The notes: a model not told the origin generated them from the sequence alone. Positions 1 through 9,189 are shown, numbered from the stretch's first letter. The stretch: 47,613 nucleotides of DNA from JAKSCF01 sp028279945 (GCA_028279945.1 JANQMT010000080.1:1-47613); one strand, 5' to 3'. Program-made: numbers and translations.

Positions 1-39
1 TTCAAACTATACGTTGACAGCAGAGGCGGTGAAGAATAG
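1..39 (+). CDS. C-terminal end of an upstream gene, probably the NatA-like ABC ATPase (partial)
   Basis: Frame 1 is open from the first base and ends in a TAG at 37-39, giving twelve C-terminal residues ending in SRGGEE. The stop is immediately followed by the ATG of the ABC-2 permease at 40, so the two genes are directly abutted and probably translationally coupled. The tail carries no diagnostic motif. The ATPase identity rests only on the usual NatA-NatB order and is an inference. Confidence 0.55.
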   Translation, partial: FKLYVDSRGGEE

Positions 40-1248
40 ATGCAGAGTATATATATCATTATAAAAAAAGAATTAAAGCGCGTATTTACAGATAAAAAAT
101 TATTCTTAACAACTTTTATTCTCCCACCTGTCATATTCATAATCTTATATACGATTATGGGAAGCCAGGCAGATAGATTGCAAGAAGATATAAGTGCTAA
201 TATCTCAAAAGTTTATTTAAAAAATCCCCCGAATGCATTTATGAGCATGTTAACAGATGCAGAGGATATTAATATTTTATCAGTTGAAAAAGAGGAACAA
301 CTAGAAAAAATAAAAGAAGACATATTAATAGGAGAAACTGAGCTATTAATCGTTTTCGAAAAGGATCTTTATCAAAGCGTATCGCGTTATAAGGAGACTG
401 ATGTAATTCCTAATATCAATACATTCCATAACCCAAGTGAAGAATATTCTCGGAAGGCATATAATCAATTTATGGATTATCTCAATACGTTTGAAAACTC
501 TATTGTAGCCTTAAGAGTTGAAAAGCCTGAATATCTTAATGCCTTTGATATTGATAGAGGCAATACTGAAAAAGATATATTTGATCAGAAGAAAGCGGCA
601 GGAAAAGGTATAGGTCTGATTTTACCGGCACTGTTAACCTTATTCTTGTTTTCCGGTGGAATGGGTATAGGTATGGACATGATTGCAGGAGAAAAAGAAA
701 GGGGGACAATGGGGACTTTACTGGTTACCCCGGTAAAAAGATATTACATTGCACTGGGAAAAACCATCAGTCTAGGTATTATTTCAATTTTCTCGGCCTT
801 ATGTTATTTTGCAGGTATGCTCATTACATTAAAAACTGCTCCTCAAATATTGGCGGCAGGAGAAGTTTCTGTGATACAATATGGCTTTAAAGACTTTTTA
901 ATGCTGCTTACAATAATGATAGCAACTGTATTTTTATTCGTTGGATTAATTTGTTTATCTTCAATGCTTGCAAAAAATATGAAAGAAGCCGGTACTTTAG
1001 TAGTACCGGTATATATGGTAGTGATTATTCTTGCTTTCTCAAATGTTTTTTCAAATCAAACACCTGAGTTGTGGCGATTTGCAATACCCGTTTATGGTAC
1101 TACAGTAGCTATGAGAGCTATTTTTGCTTTCGAAATCACTTGGGCCCAATTTGTAACCGCATGCCTAGCACCGCTTATGACGTCAGGCCTTTTAATCTAT
1201 GTGATTGCAAAGATGTTTAATAGTGAAAAATTAATTTTTAAAAAATAA
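40..1248 (+). CDS. NatB-like ABC-2 type transporter permease
   Basis: This 402-residue protein has the layout of NatB/ABC-2 exporter permeases. One membrane segment lies near residues 20-40, followed by a long polar extracytoplasmic region to about residue 185, then about five hydrophobic segments to the C-terminus. The stretch with GERERGT-like sequence (here AGEKERGTMGTLL, about residues 216-228) just after the second membrane segment is typical of the ABC-2 membrane family. NatAB of Bacillus extrudes sodium, but many homologues export other substrates or peptides, so the substrate is not established. The gene starts directly at the stop codon of the preceding gene and would form an ATPase-permease pair with it. 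Confidence 0.85.
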   Translation: MQSIYIIIKKELKRVFTDKKLFLTTFILPPVIFIILYTIMGSQADRLQEDISANISKVYLKNPPNAFMSMLTDAEDINILSVEKEEQLEKIKEDILIGETELLIVFEKDLYQSVSRYKETDVIPNINTFHNPSEEYSRKAYNQFMDYLNTFENSIVALRVEKPEYLNAFDIDRGNTEKDIFDQKKAAGKGIGLILPALLTLFLFSGGMGIGMDMIAGEKERGTMGTLLVTPVKRYYIALGKTISLGIISIFSALCYFAGMLITLKTAPQILAAGEVSVIQYGFKDFLMLLTIMIATVFLFVGLICLSSMLAKNMKEAGTLVVPVYMVVIILAFSNVFSNQTPELWRFAIPVYGTTVAMRAIFAFEITWAQFVTACLAPLMTSGLLIYVIAKMFNSEKLIFKK

Positions 1249-1281
1249 AATCAGTCTGAAAATACTAAAATAGATTTTCTT

Positions 1282-1629
1282 TTAAGTTTCTGTATCTAAT
1301 ACATGAACGTGTATATTGTCAAATCCAACATAAACTTCATCTTCTGGTTTTAATTCCATTTTCTTAAAGTCTCTCAATTTAACATGAGATAAAATAGCAC
1401 CAAAACAGGTGTTAATCTCTAACGCTTTATAAGTGCTGTGATTTATAATGCTTTTAAGGGTGCCTTTTATAACCGTATCTTTTACAATAAAATTTTTTGA
1501 AACCATAACATGTTTGGGATCAATGCTTATTGTAGAGTTGTCGTTGAAGGTGAGTTCAATATTCAGGGTGTTCTGTAAAACGAAAGTATTTTTCTTAGTT
1601 GAGCTTATGTCTTTGCTAAAAAGCTTCAT
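1282..1629 (-). CDS. Small solitary TOBE-like domain protein
   Basis: The 115-residue product has a C-terminal half (about residues 55-112) that reads like the TOBE domain at the end of molybdate and sugar ABC ATPases. It has a beta-rich stretch, then LKPEDEVYVGFDNIHVHVLD, closely resembling the usual LKPGDEV-x-GF-x-VH ending. TOBE domains bind oxyanions or small ligands, and here no ATPase is attached. The start is set by an AGGAGG-type site 7 bases upstream. It lies 31 bases downstream of the ferritin-like gene on the same strand and is probably cotranscribed with it. It could be a molbindin-like store or a ligand sensor; the ligand is unknown. Confidence 0.6.
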   Translation of the reverse strand: MKLFSKDISSTKKNTFVLQNTLNIELTFNDNSTISIDPKHVMVSKNFIVKDTVIKGTLKSIINHSTYKALEINTCFGAILSHVKLRDFKKMELKPEDEVYVGFDNIHVHVLDTET

Positions 1630-1660
1630 TATATGTCCTCCTTAGGTGTATACAAATGGA

Positions 1661-2233
1661 TCACTTTTTCTCCATCTCTTTGTTTTCCAGTGTAATAATT
1701 TCATGCTGCTTTTCAACATCAGATAGGGCTTGAAACACTTTTATAATAATGGGATTAGTTATAACTTTGCTCTTTTTTCTATAAAATGTTATGGCGTGTT
1801 TTTCTCTTTTAGCTGCTTCATCCAGTAACAATATATCACTGTCCAATCTAGAATAATCCGGTTTGTGAAGCGTAGGCAATGCACCAAATCCGCCTAAATC
1901 TTTATGAATCTTTGCATGCATAAACTCTATTCGACTTAAATCTTTAAAAAGATAAGACAGGGCTGTATTTTTGGCTAATTGACAAGCCTTTTCATAAAAT
2001 TCACCATTGAATACCTCTAATTTCACTGCATGATCAAGAATCTTAAGTTCTTGATGGGTTAAATCATCAGAAGGTATTTGATAGACCTCATCGGTATGGA
2101 TTAAAAACGAGTGATCAACCCCACAAAAAGGGCAGTTTTTGATATCTGATTGAGTATTTTTTTCAATAAGTGTACTGGCATTCAGCGAATAATTATTTAT
2201 ATTAACTTTCATGCCGCATATAGCACATTTCAT
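1661..2233 (-). CDS. Ferritin-like (rubrerythrin-type) protein with N-terminal zinc-knuckle region
   Basis: This 190-residue protein has two CxxC pairs at the N-terminus (CAIC near residue 3, CPFC near residue 34), likely a zinc or iron knuckle. A four-helix region follows with three ExxH-type signatures (EFMH near 103, EKHA near 144, EKQH near 173), the pattern expected for a di-iron ferritin-like fold. Relatives act in peroxide or oxygen protection or as rubrerythrin-like electron-transfer proteins in anaerobes; the exact role here is open. A GAGGTG site precedes the start and a strong promoter lies at 2270-2298. The gene probably heads a two-gene unit with the TOBE-like protein. Confidence 0.7.
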   Translation of the reverse strand: MKCAICGMKVNINNYSLNASTLIEKNTQSDIKNCPFCGVDHSFLIHTDEVYQIPSDDLTHQELKILDHAVKLEVFNGEFYEKACQLAKNTALSYLFKDLSRIEFMHAKIHKDLGGFGALPTLHKPDYSRLDSDILLLDEAAKREKHAITFYRKKSKVITNPIIIKVFQALSDVEKQHEIITLENKEMEKK

Positions 2234-2269
2234 AGTTTAAATCACCTCTAAATACAATTAACTATTACC

Positions 2270-2298
2270 ATTATAAGCTTTTTATATATTATTGCCAA
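2270..2298 (-). promoter_or_regulatory. Sigma-A type promoter for the ferritin-like/TOBE unit
   Basis: On the minus strand, TTGGCA (2293-2298) and TATAAT (2270-2275) are separated by exactly 17 bases. The -10 element lies about 35 bases upstream of the ferritin-like start codon. Confidence 0.7.
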
Positions 2299-2318
2299 TT
2301 CATTATGATATTAAATAA

Positions 2319-2350
2319 GAGCTAAAAAATAAATAACGATTCTTTAGCTC
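2319..2350 (-). terminator. Hairpin after the 1509-residue signalling gene
   Basis: GAGCTAAA (2319-2326) and TTTAGCTC (2343-2350) form an 8-bp inverted repeat just downstream of the stop codon at 2366. The stem contains a run of U in the minus-strand transcript, but no long U tract follows, so it may be a weak terminator. Confidence 0.45.
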
Positions 2351-2365
2351 CTAACAGAAATTAAA

Positions 2366-5300
2366 CTAATCTTTTATGACCTCCAAAAAGGCTTGTACAA
2401 TGATTGGGTCAAACTGAGTTCCGGAACAACGAATCAACTCTTGTATAGCATTTTCTTTAGACATGGCTTTCCTATACGCACGATCAGATGTCATGGCATC
2501 ATATGAATCAACGACACAAATAATTCTCGCAAATAAGGGAATTTCATCTCCTTTCAATCCATGGGGATAACCTTTGCCATCTACTCGTTCGTGGTGATAT
2601 AATATACCCTTTGCTATTTCTTCTAAATCATTAATATTTCTAATAATTTTGTAGCCTGCCTCAGAATGCTGCATAATTTTTGCGCGTTCTTCATCTGTCA
2701 GTGGACCATTTTTTGATAGGATTTCTTCAGCTATTGTAATCTTTCCAATATCATGAACATTAGCTAAAATCATAATATCCTCTAAGTCACTTTGCCTGAA
2801 ATAGCCTAATTTTTTCAATGTTTCACTTGCTAAGACCTGAAGACGCTCACAATGAGCTTTTGTTTCTTCGGTTTTTGCATTAAGTGCACTCATGATCGTA
2901 TCCAATGCATTACTTTTTCTGCTGGACCGCTCATTTAATTTTCTTCGGTACATAATATTTTCTGCAATAATAAATGCTTCATTAAAAGCCTTGTTATTAT
3001 TAATAACAATTTCATAGCCTATAGAGACATCAACATTTATTTCTACCTCTTTATCTTTGTGATTGCCTAATCTTTGTTTAATCAATTGCATCATTAATTC
3101 AATTTCAGTGGCATCGGTATTATAGGAAATAACTGCGAATTCATCACCGCCTATTCGTGCTACTAATGCACCGGTCTCAAAGATATCCACAAGGATGTTG
3201 GCAATTAATTTTAAATATTCATCTCCCGTTAAATGCCCAAAAGCATCATTGATTAACTTCAGCCCATCGATATCACAGATCAAAATGGTATAAGAGCTTC
3301 CCAATGCTTTACTATTAAAATATATTTCAAAATAGTTCCGGTTGTATACACCTGTCAGTAAATCATGCTCAGCAAAAAATTGGATTTTTCTTTTATTCTC
3401 ATATTCTGAAGTAATGTCCCTTAAAAAACCGCCTATGGTTTTTGCTTTTCCATTTTTAAATCTTTCCTCAACTTGTCCATAATGTTCAAAGTACATAACT
3501 TTTTTGGTTTTCAAGTTCTGATGTTTAGCGACTATTTTAGAATAACTATCAATTTCACCATTGAGAGCAGCATCAATTTTAGAAAACAATATGTCTTTCA
3601 TTTGCTGACCTTCTTCGTCTAGATAATAGGCCTTGTGATCGTCACAGGTCTTAATAAATCCTTTTTCATCAATTTCTAATCCCAGCATACCTGCATAATT
3701 TTCACTAACATAAAACTGATCTCCGTCGGGGAACAGATCAAAGTCAAAATTCCAAATCAGTAAATTTCCTGCTGTTATGGCTAAATTATTAACCTTTTGT
3801 AATCTTTGATTCATCTTAGAAAGCATTTCATTGACGCTTTGCGTTTCAACCCTTTCGGTAATATCTTGCATAATACCGAAAACTTCTTTTGAAACCCCTT
3901 CTTTATCCCGTACAATATGTACATAGGCATGTATATATTTTATTTCACTATTTATTTCTATGCCAAAATCATACTCAAAATCTTCATAGTTATTTAAAAG
4001 ATTATTGAGCCTTCGATTAAATTCTTCCTTATATTCTTCTATCATAGAAGACATCAAAACATCTAAATCCACCGGATCATTAAAGCCTAAGAGCTCAGCA
4101 AGTTCTTTAGGATAGATATATTTTTGAGTATTAAAGTCATACCTGAAGTAAGAGATTTTAGAAGTCTTTTGTGCTCTTTCCAGCCATTTTTTACTTTCTT
4201 CTAAAGTTTTTTCTACGTCCTTTTGTTTTGTGATATCTTGTTCAAGGCCAATTATATGCATTGGATATCCGGTTTCATTTCTTTCTGTTATAATGCCAAC
4301 ACAATGTACCCAAATATATCGCTGCTTTATTTCATTAAATAATCGATAACTGTAGTCAAATTCTTCGTTATTAGAAGGGGTATTGCAGAATCTAATAAAA
4401 CTGTCCACAACATAAGTGTCTTCCGGATGCACTTTATCCATCCAGAATTGCAAGAAAGGTTTAGTATTATTTTCTGGAATTCCCATTAATATTTTCCAGT
4501 GATCATCCGGTTTAAGCTCATTATTAACAGCGTCCATTTCCCAAAAGGCAATTTTATTGACATTGGAAACCATTTCTTTCAAATGGCTCATTTTCTTTTC
4601 TTTTTCCATTGTTTGAACTTGTTGGGTAACATCGTTAAAAATCGTTGCAAATTGAAACGGTGCCGGTGAATAGGCAGAAACCTTATAGTGTCTATCAAAT
4701 TGTTGTGTGTAGTTTTCAATACTGAGGCTTTCACCTGTCAGTGCAACATGGCTGTATGCCTCTATCCAGTATTCCTCTATTTGAGGAAATAGCTCTTTAA
4801 CGGTTTTTCCTAATATATCACTGCGGTTGTATCCCAGTACCTTTTCAAACTTTGAGTTAACATCTATATATCTATAATCATAGGGTCTGCCGCTTTCATC
4901 TAATATAATTTCATGAAGTGCAAAGGCTGAATTCATATTTTCAAAGAGCTCACGATAACGTTTTTCACTCTGAACCAGATTTTTTTGAGCCTTCTTTAGC
5001 TCGGATATATTGTAATAGGAAACAATGACACCTCTCAATTCATCATTTTCATTCCTATAAGGGAATACATTCTCAAAAAAGGCCTGTTCATCATTCAAAA
5101 TAACTTCTCTCTCAGTTCTTTTACCGGTCTTTAACACATAATCAATGGACTGCATCATATCTTTGGAATTGATAAAATCACTGGTGATATGATGAATGGG
5201 TCTGCCAAGGTCATATGGGATAATATTAAACAGCTTGGTGGTATTTGGCGTGTATTTTCTAATGATCAAATCTAAATCTAAGAAAATAGTAGCCACATTA

Positions 5301-6895
5301 ATACTATAGATAAGATTATTTAAATCATTGGTCATTTGGGAAAGCTCAGAAATCTTTTTTTCATATTTTACATTCATGGAATAGAGCTCTTCATTGGCTG
5401 TATTAATCTCTTCGTTAGTACTTTGAAGCTCTTCATTTGAAGCAAAGAGCTTTTCATTACTTATTTTTAATTCGTCGTTGCTGTTTTCCAGCTCTTGAAT
5501 GAGGCTTTGTAAATCTTCTTTGACGGAAAACAATTCATTTTCCAACAAGCGGATATATTCTTTAGATTCATTGCTAATATTAAAATCTTGCTCTGCTTTT
5601 TCGGGGCTTCGACTGGAAGAAGATAAAAACTCAGCAATAAATAATTTTTCATTTTCTGAAATAAATAAAGGTGTGATGGAGATGTCGACATAACAATCTT
5701 TATTGTCATCCGTATATTTAACGTTTGAATATTTAATAGAAGTACCATTTTGGCTGGATTTTTTTACGCCAGAGATAACAGCCAATCGAATATTTTCTTT
5801 TACAAGCTTTGTAAGGTCCAAAGTTGCTTTACCATTTATGGTATTATAATATTGTTCCATGTTTCCAAAGGAATAAAGAATAGATAGCTTTTCATCCATG
5901 ACAACACCAGTTTGAATTAAATAACTTAAAATATTTTCTAATATTTTCGAAGATTGAGTTTCTATTTTACTAAATTGAAGCATCTGTTCTTTTGATGCTA
6001 AAAAATCATTTGGCTTATTGATCTGATTATGCTTGTTAACCATTTCAATTTTCCTTTCCTTACAAACTGATTTCTTGAAAATCTTATATGAATTATCTAT
6101 AACCGTAAAATAACAATCTTTACAGAAGTTAGTTGTTTCGCTTTGACCTAATATTAATAGACCTCCCTCATTAAGTGATTTATAAAAGTTTTGGATAATT
6201 TTTGATTGAATGTCACTTTTTAAATAAATCATTAGATTTCTACAACTGACCAAATCTATTTTTGTAAAGGGCAGGTCTCTAATGATATCGTGTTTAATGA
6301 AAACAATTTTTTTTCGTATATACGGTTTTACTTTGTAATGGCCGTCTACTTTTTCAAAGTATTCACTTAAATATTCTTTGGGAACATTTTCAACTTCTTC
6401 AGCCGTATATTTGCCAATGGATCCATATTCTAGTCCACTTTGGATGATATCTGTTGCAAGTATTTTGATATTGAAATTTTTATCCATATGCTTCATGGCT
6501 TCAAAAAATAATATGGCGTAAGAATATACTTCTTGACCTGTAGAACATCCGGGTATCCATATACGAATGGGTAAGTCATGATTGTTATTTCTAACCATTT
6601 GTGGAAGCAAAACTTCATTGATATAATTAAAAACTTTTTCATCCCTAAAAAAACCCGTTACACCTATTAGGAAGCTTTGATATAATATTTTTAGCTCTTG
6701 TTCATTAGTGTCTATAAATTTTATATAATCTTCTACTTCAGATATATTGTTTACAAACATACGTCTAAACGTAATTCTTATGATAGTATTGTGTTTATAC
6801 CCATCAAAAGAAATAGAATAATGTCTTTTAATTTTATTAATAATTAATTTTAGTAAACTACAATCCATAAACCACTCTCTTAACAATAATTCCAT
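2366..6895 (-). CDS. CheR-PAS-GGDEF-HD-GYP multidomain signalling protein
   Basis: This is a 1509-residue soluble fusion. Residues about 20-275 are a CheR-type SAM methyltransferase (PGCSTGQEVY near 115-124 for SAM binding, SCRNLMIYL near 217-225). Residues about 450-515 form an EL(Q/E)xxNEEL-rich coiled coil typical of CheB-CheR-PAS fusions. Several PAS domains follow to about residue 1190. A GGDEF domain then carries an intact RIGGDEFA near 1250, without an RxxD inhibitory site just before it. The C-terminus is an HD-GYP domain with HDIGK near 1381 and HHERxDGxGYP near 1435. Family knowledge therefore predicts both synthesis and breakdown of cyclic di-GMP plus protein carboxyl methylation. 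No CheB methylesterase domain, transmembrane segment or chemoreceptor gene is present nearby. An AGGA site 6 bases before the ATG supports this start. Confidence 0.88.
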   Translation of the reverse strand: MELLLREWFMDCSLLKLIINKIKRHYSISFDGYKHNTIIRITFRRMFVNNISEVEDYIKFIDTNEQELKILYQSFLIGVTGFFRDEKVFNYINEVLLPQMVRNNNHDLPIRIWIPGCSTGQEVYSYAILFFEAMKHMDKNFNIKILATDIIQSGLEYGSIGKYTAEEVENVPKEYLSEYFEKVDGHYKVKPYIRKKIVFIKHDIIRDLPFTKIDLVSCRNLMIYLKSDIQSKIIQNFYKSLNEGGLLILGQSETTNFCKDCYFTVIDNSYKIFKKSVCKERKIEMVNKHNQINKPNDFLASKEQMLQFSKIETQSSKILENILSYLIQTGVVMDEKLSILYSFGNMEQYYNTINGKATLDLTKLVKENIRLAVISGVKKSSQNGTSIKYSNVKYTDDNKDCYVDISITPLFISENEKLFIAEFLSSSSRSPEKAEQDFNISNESKEYIRLLENELFSVKEDLQSLIQELENSNDELKISNEKLFASNEELQSTNEEINTANEELYSMNVKYEKKISELSQMTNDLNNLIYSINVATIFLDLDLIIRKYTPNTTKLFNIIPYDLGRPIHHITSDFINSKDMMQSIDYVLKTGKRTEREVILNDEQAFFENVFPYRNENDELRGVIVSYYNISELKKAQKNLVQSEKRYRELFENMNSAFALHEIILDESGRPYDYRYIDVNSKFEKVLGYNRSDILGKTVKELFPQIEEYWIEAYSHVALTGESLSIENYTQQFDRHYKVSAYSPAPFQFATIFNDVTQQVQTMEKEKKMSHLKEMVSNVNKIAFWEMDAVNNELKPDDHWKILMGIPENNTKPFLQFWMDKVHPEDTYVVDSFIRFCNTPSNNEEFDYSYRLFNEIKQRYIWVHCVGIITERNETGYPMHIIGLEQDITKQKDVEKTLEESKKWLERAQKTSKISYFRYDFNTQKYIYPKELAELLGFNDPVDLDVLMSSMIEEYKEEFNRRLNNLLNNYEDFEYDFGIEINSEIKYIHAYVHIVRDKEGVSKEVFGIMQDITERVETQSVNEMLSKMNQRLQKVNNLAITAGNLLIWNFDFDLFPDGDQFYVSENYAGMLGLEIDEKGFIKTCDDHKAYYLDEEGQQMKDILFSKIDAALNGEIDSYSKIVAKHQNLKTKKVMYFEHYGQVEERFKNGKAKTIGGFLRDITSEYENKRKIQFFAEHDLLTGVYNRNYFEIYFNSKALGSSYTILICDIDGLKLINDAFGHLTGDEYLKLIANILVDIFETGALVARIGGDEFAVISYNTDATEIELMMQLIKQRLGNHKDKEVEINVDVSIGYEIVINNNKAFNEAFIIAENIMYRRKLNERSSRKSNALDTIMSALNAKTEETKAHCERLQVLASETLKKLGYFRQSDLEDIMILANVHDIGKITIAEEILSKNGPLTDEERAKIMQHSEAGYKIIRNINDLEEIAKGILYHHERVDGKGYPHGLKGDEIPLFARIICVVDSYDAMTSDRAYRKAMSKENAIQELIRCSGTQFDPIIVQAFLEVIKD

Positions 6896-6992
6896 TATAT
6901 TCCTGTGAATCGACTAATTAATTCCAATTATAACATGAGTCGACCGACAGTAGCAACAAGGTGTAGGGAGTGGAGGGAGAATAGGAGAAGCG

Positions 6993-8435
6993 ATGAAAAT
7001 AAATAATAATTATAAGCATATGAAAATAAAAAAATATACCTTTTTGATGATTCTTTTGCTTCTAACGGTTCCAATTATTTTTGGTTTTACTACCTCGGCC
7101 CCAGCAGGAACATCATATGAAAGCCCTGTTACAGGTGTATCTGAAATCAGCTTTATTTATGACTTAACCTATATAAAAGATGGTGAACTTACCCACGAAC
7201 AAAAAATACTAGATGAAGAGATAAGACTGATACAGGAATCAGAAGCGTTTATCGTAGCTGATTTGTTTCTATATAATCCATTCTATAACACCAAAGAAAC
7301 TCAATACCCAAAATCTACTGAAAGATTTACCGATGCACTAATAGAACAAAAGAAGAAAAAACCCAATATGTCTATTTATTTCATTACGGATGAAATCAAT
7401 TCATGCTATGGGGCATTCGAGAATGAACTGTTTAAGAAACTAAAAGATAACGGGATAACCGTTATTGTCACTGAGCTCAACAAAATAAGAGATTCAAACC
7501 CCTTGTATTCAGGATATTGGAGAACCTATATTAAGCCTTTTGGATTAGAAGGAAAGGGATGGATCAACAATCCTTTTGGAACCAACGGTCCAAAAGTAAA
7601 TGCTAGAAACCTACTAAAACTCTTAAATTTTAAAGCAAATCATCGTAAAGTTCTCATTACGGATAAGGGTGCTCTTATAACATCAGCTAATCCTCATGAT
7701 GCCAGTTCTTATCATTCCAACATAGCCTTTAAATTGAATGGCGAACCTATTAAATATTTACTGGAGACGGAAAAATCAGTGGCAAAGTTTTCGGGTTATG
7801 AAATGGATGTAGAATATAAACATCGCCCATTAGAAAATAGAGAGGAAACAGAAGTAAGAATATTAACAGAAAATAAAATACGCAACCATATTATGAGTGA
7901 AATTCAACAAACGAAGACAGGGGACACCATTCAAATGGGAATGTTCTACCTGTCTCATAGAGAAGTGATTAAAAGCATTAAAAAAGCTGCCGAAAGAGGC
8001 GTGCATGTTCAACTCATTCTTGATCCTAATAAGGATGCTTTTGGATATAAAAAAAACGGGATACCAAATAAACAGGTGGCTGAAGAACTCATAAAAAAAT
8101 CAAAAAATAGGATTCAAATTCGTTGGTATGATACCCACGGAGAACAATATCATTCAAAAATTATTGCAATACAAAAAGGTGAAAAAATAACTTTTATAGC
8201 CGGGTCTGCCAACTTTACTCGGAGAAACCTTGATAATTATAACCTTGAAACAAATATTATGATTACAGTACCTAAGGACGATGCCATTGCCTCAGAATTC
8301 AGAAATTACTTTAATAGAATCTGGAATAATCAGCAAGGCATCTATACGGTAGATTATGAGACATATGCAGAAGAGAGCCTGCTTAAAACTTTAGTCTATC
8401 GAATACAAGAAGCATCAGGCTTATGTACTTACTAA
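6993..8435 (+). CDS. Secreted or membrane-anchored phospholipase D-like protein
   Basis: The 480-residue product begins with a basic stretch and a hydrophobic segment (about residues 15-35), a signal peptide or anchor. Two phospholipase D superfamily halves follow. The first catalytic motif is complete: HRKVLITD (HxKx4D) near residue 214, followed by TSANPHD. The second is HSKIIAIQ near residue 385, followed by GSANFT, with glutamine in place of the aspartate. Members hydrolyse or transfer phosphodiester bonds in phospholipids (phospholipase, cardiolipin synthase) or nucleic acids; the substrate cannot be read here. An AGGAG site 5 bases upstream sets the start, although an internal ATG at 7020 would give a more classical signal peptide. 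A strong terminator follows. Confidence 0.8.
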   Translation: MKINNNYKHMKIKKYTFLMILLLLTVPIIFGFTTSAPAGTSYESPVTGVSEISFIYDLTYIKDGELTHEQKILDEEIRLIQESEAFIVADLFLYNPFYNTKETQYPKSTERFTDALIEQKKKKPNMSIYFITDEINSCYGAFENELFKKLKDNGITVIVTELNKIRDSNPLYSGYWRTYIKPFGLEGKGWINNPFGTNGPKVNARNLLKLLNFKANHRKVLITDKGALITSANPHDASSYHSNIAFKLNGEPIKYLLETEKSVAKFSGYEMDVEYKHRPLENREETEVRILTENKIRNHIMSEIQQTKTGDTIQMGMFYLSHREVIKSIKKAAERGVHVQLILDPNKDAFGYKKNGIPNKQVAEELIKKSKNRIQIRWYDTHGEQYHSKIIAIQKGEKITFIAGSANFTRRNLDNYNLETNIMITVPKDDAIASEFRNYFNRIWNNQQGIYTVDYETYAEESLLKTLVYRIQEASGLCTY

Positions 8436-8440
8436 ATCTA

Positions 8441-8481
8441 AAAATCCACCCCAACCGTTTTGGTATAGGGGTGGATTTTTT
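8441..8481 (+). terminator. Rho-independent terminator after the phospholipase D-like gene
   Basis: AAAATCCACCCC (8441-8452) pairs perfectly with GGGGTGGATTTT (8468-8479), followed by a T run. Confidence 0.9.
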
Positions 8482-8585
8482 AATGAGTGTTCAACTTCTT
8501 ACGAAGTTCCTTTAAAAAGCACACACTCTTATATATTTTACATATTATGCTAGTGAAGAATTTTTTTAAAGGAGGTGGAGTACCT

Positions 8586-9179
8586 TTGGAACAAAACTAT
8601 AAGAGTGAAATTCCATACTTGATTAATAAGGCTGTATTGTCAAAAGAGCAAATGAATCAAGTAGAAAAATTTGCCCAAGAATATTATAATAAACCAGATG
8701 ACTATATATATAATGAAATCAGACGTTTAAAATCTCAGGTATCACCCACTGTTGTCAATCAATATGTTAACAATTTAGATCACTTATCTCAAATGCAAGG
8801 ATTTCTTACTGATGACATAAAATATAGAATTAATAAATGTAAAGGCATTTTAGAAGCACCTGCAAGAAATCCTCAAAGATGCCCTGGAAATCCTAGAAGG
8901 CCTATAAATCCTAGGAAACCGGTAAATCCAATTAATCCTGAGAAACCTGGAAATCCAGTAAATCCTGCAAAACCTGTAAACCCAATTAATCCTGAGAAAC
9001 CAATAAATCCAATAAATCCTGAGAAACCAGTGAATCCAATAAATCCGATAAATCCGATAAAACCTAAGGATGTTCAAAGTCTTGGTGGTGGAGCAGCATT
9101 ACTTTTATGGTTCCTTCTTTTAGTGGCTATTTGGAGAAAACCATTCTATAGAAGACCTTACCGCCGTCCGGTTTATTAA
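8586..9179 (+). CDS. Uncharacterised protein with strict Pro-X-X tract, C-terminal membrane segment and Arg-rich tail
   Basis: I chose a TTG start at 8586 because AAAGGAGGTGG lies 10 bases upstream; the longer open frame from 8487 has no such site. The 197-residue protein has an N-terminal helical region (about residues 1-95). A tract of about 20 consecutive Pro-X-X triplets follows, with Asn or Lys/Arg mostly in the third position, including units such as PINPEKP. Then come a glycine patch, a hydrophobic segment (LLLWFLLLVAIW) and a basic aromatic tail ending RRPYRRPVY. Such a tract should form an extended polyproline II rod. The layout suggests a spacer holding a head domain away from a membrane or spore surface. 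I do not recognise the family. The tail could alternatively bind a coat or DNA. Confidence 0.75.
   Translation: MEQNYKSEIPYLINKAVLSKEQMNQVEKFAQEYYNKPDDYIYNEIRRLKSQVSPTVVNQYVNNLDHLSQMQGFLTDDIKYRINKCKGILEAPARNPQRCPGNPRRPINPRKPVNPINPEKPGNPVNPAKPVNPINPEKPINPINPEKPVNPINPINPIKPKDVQSLGGGAALLLWFLLLVAIWRKPFYRRPYRRPVY
8876..9065 (+). repeat. In-frame degenerate repeat encoding the Pro-X-X tract
   Basis: The DNA consists of degenerate 9-base units (AATCCA/AATCCT plus GAGAAACC variants) read in one frame as Pro-X-X. Units differ at synonymous positions, so the tract is maintained at protein level. It also creates a long artificial open frame on the opposite strand. Confidence 0.8.
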
Positions 9180-9189
9180 TAACATAAGA

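Noticed and set aside
1249..1281. A terminator between the NatB-like and TOBE-like genes
   Set aside because: No convincing stem is present; only short A and T runs.
8850..9077. A 75-residue minus-strand open frame rich in Ile, Tyr and Trp
   Set aside because: It is the mirror of the Pro-X-X repeat on the plus strand and has no ribosome site.
8850..9077. A possible CRISPR-like array from regular repeats
   Set aside because: The units are 9 bases, contiguous and in frame, with no spacers; they encode the Pro-X-X tract.
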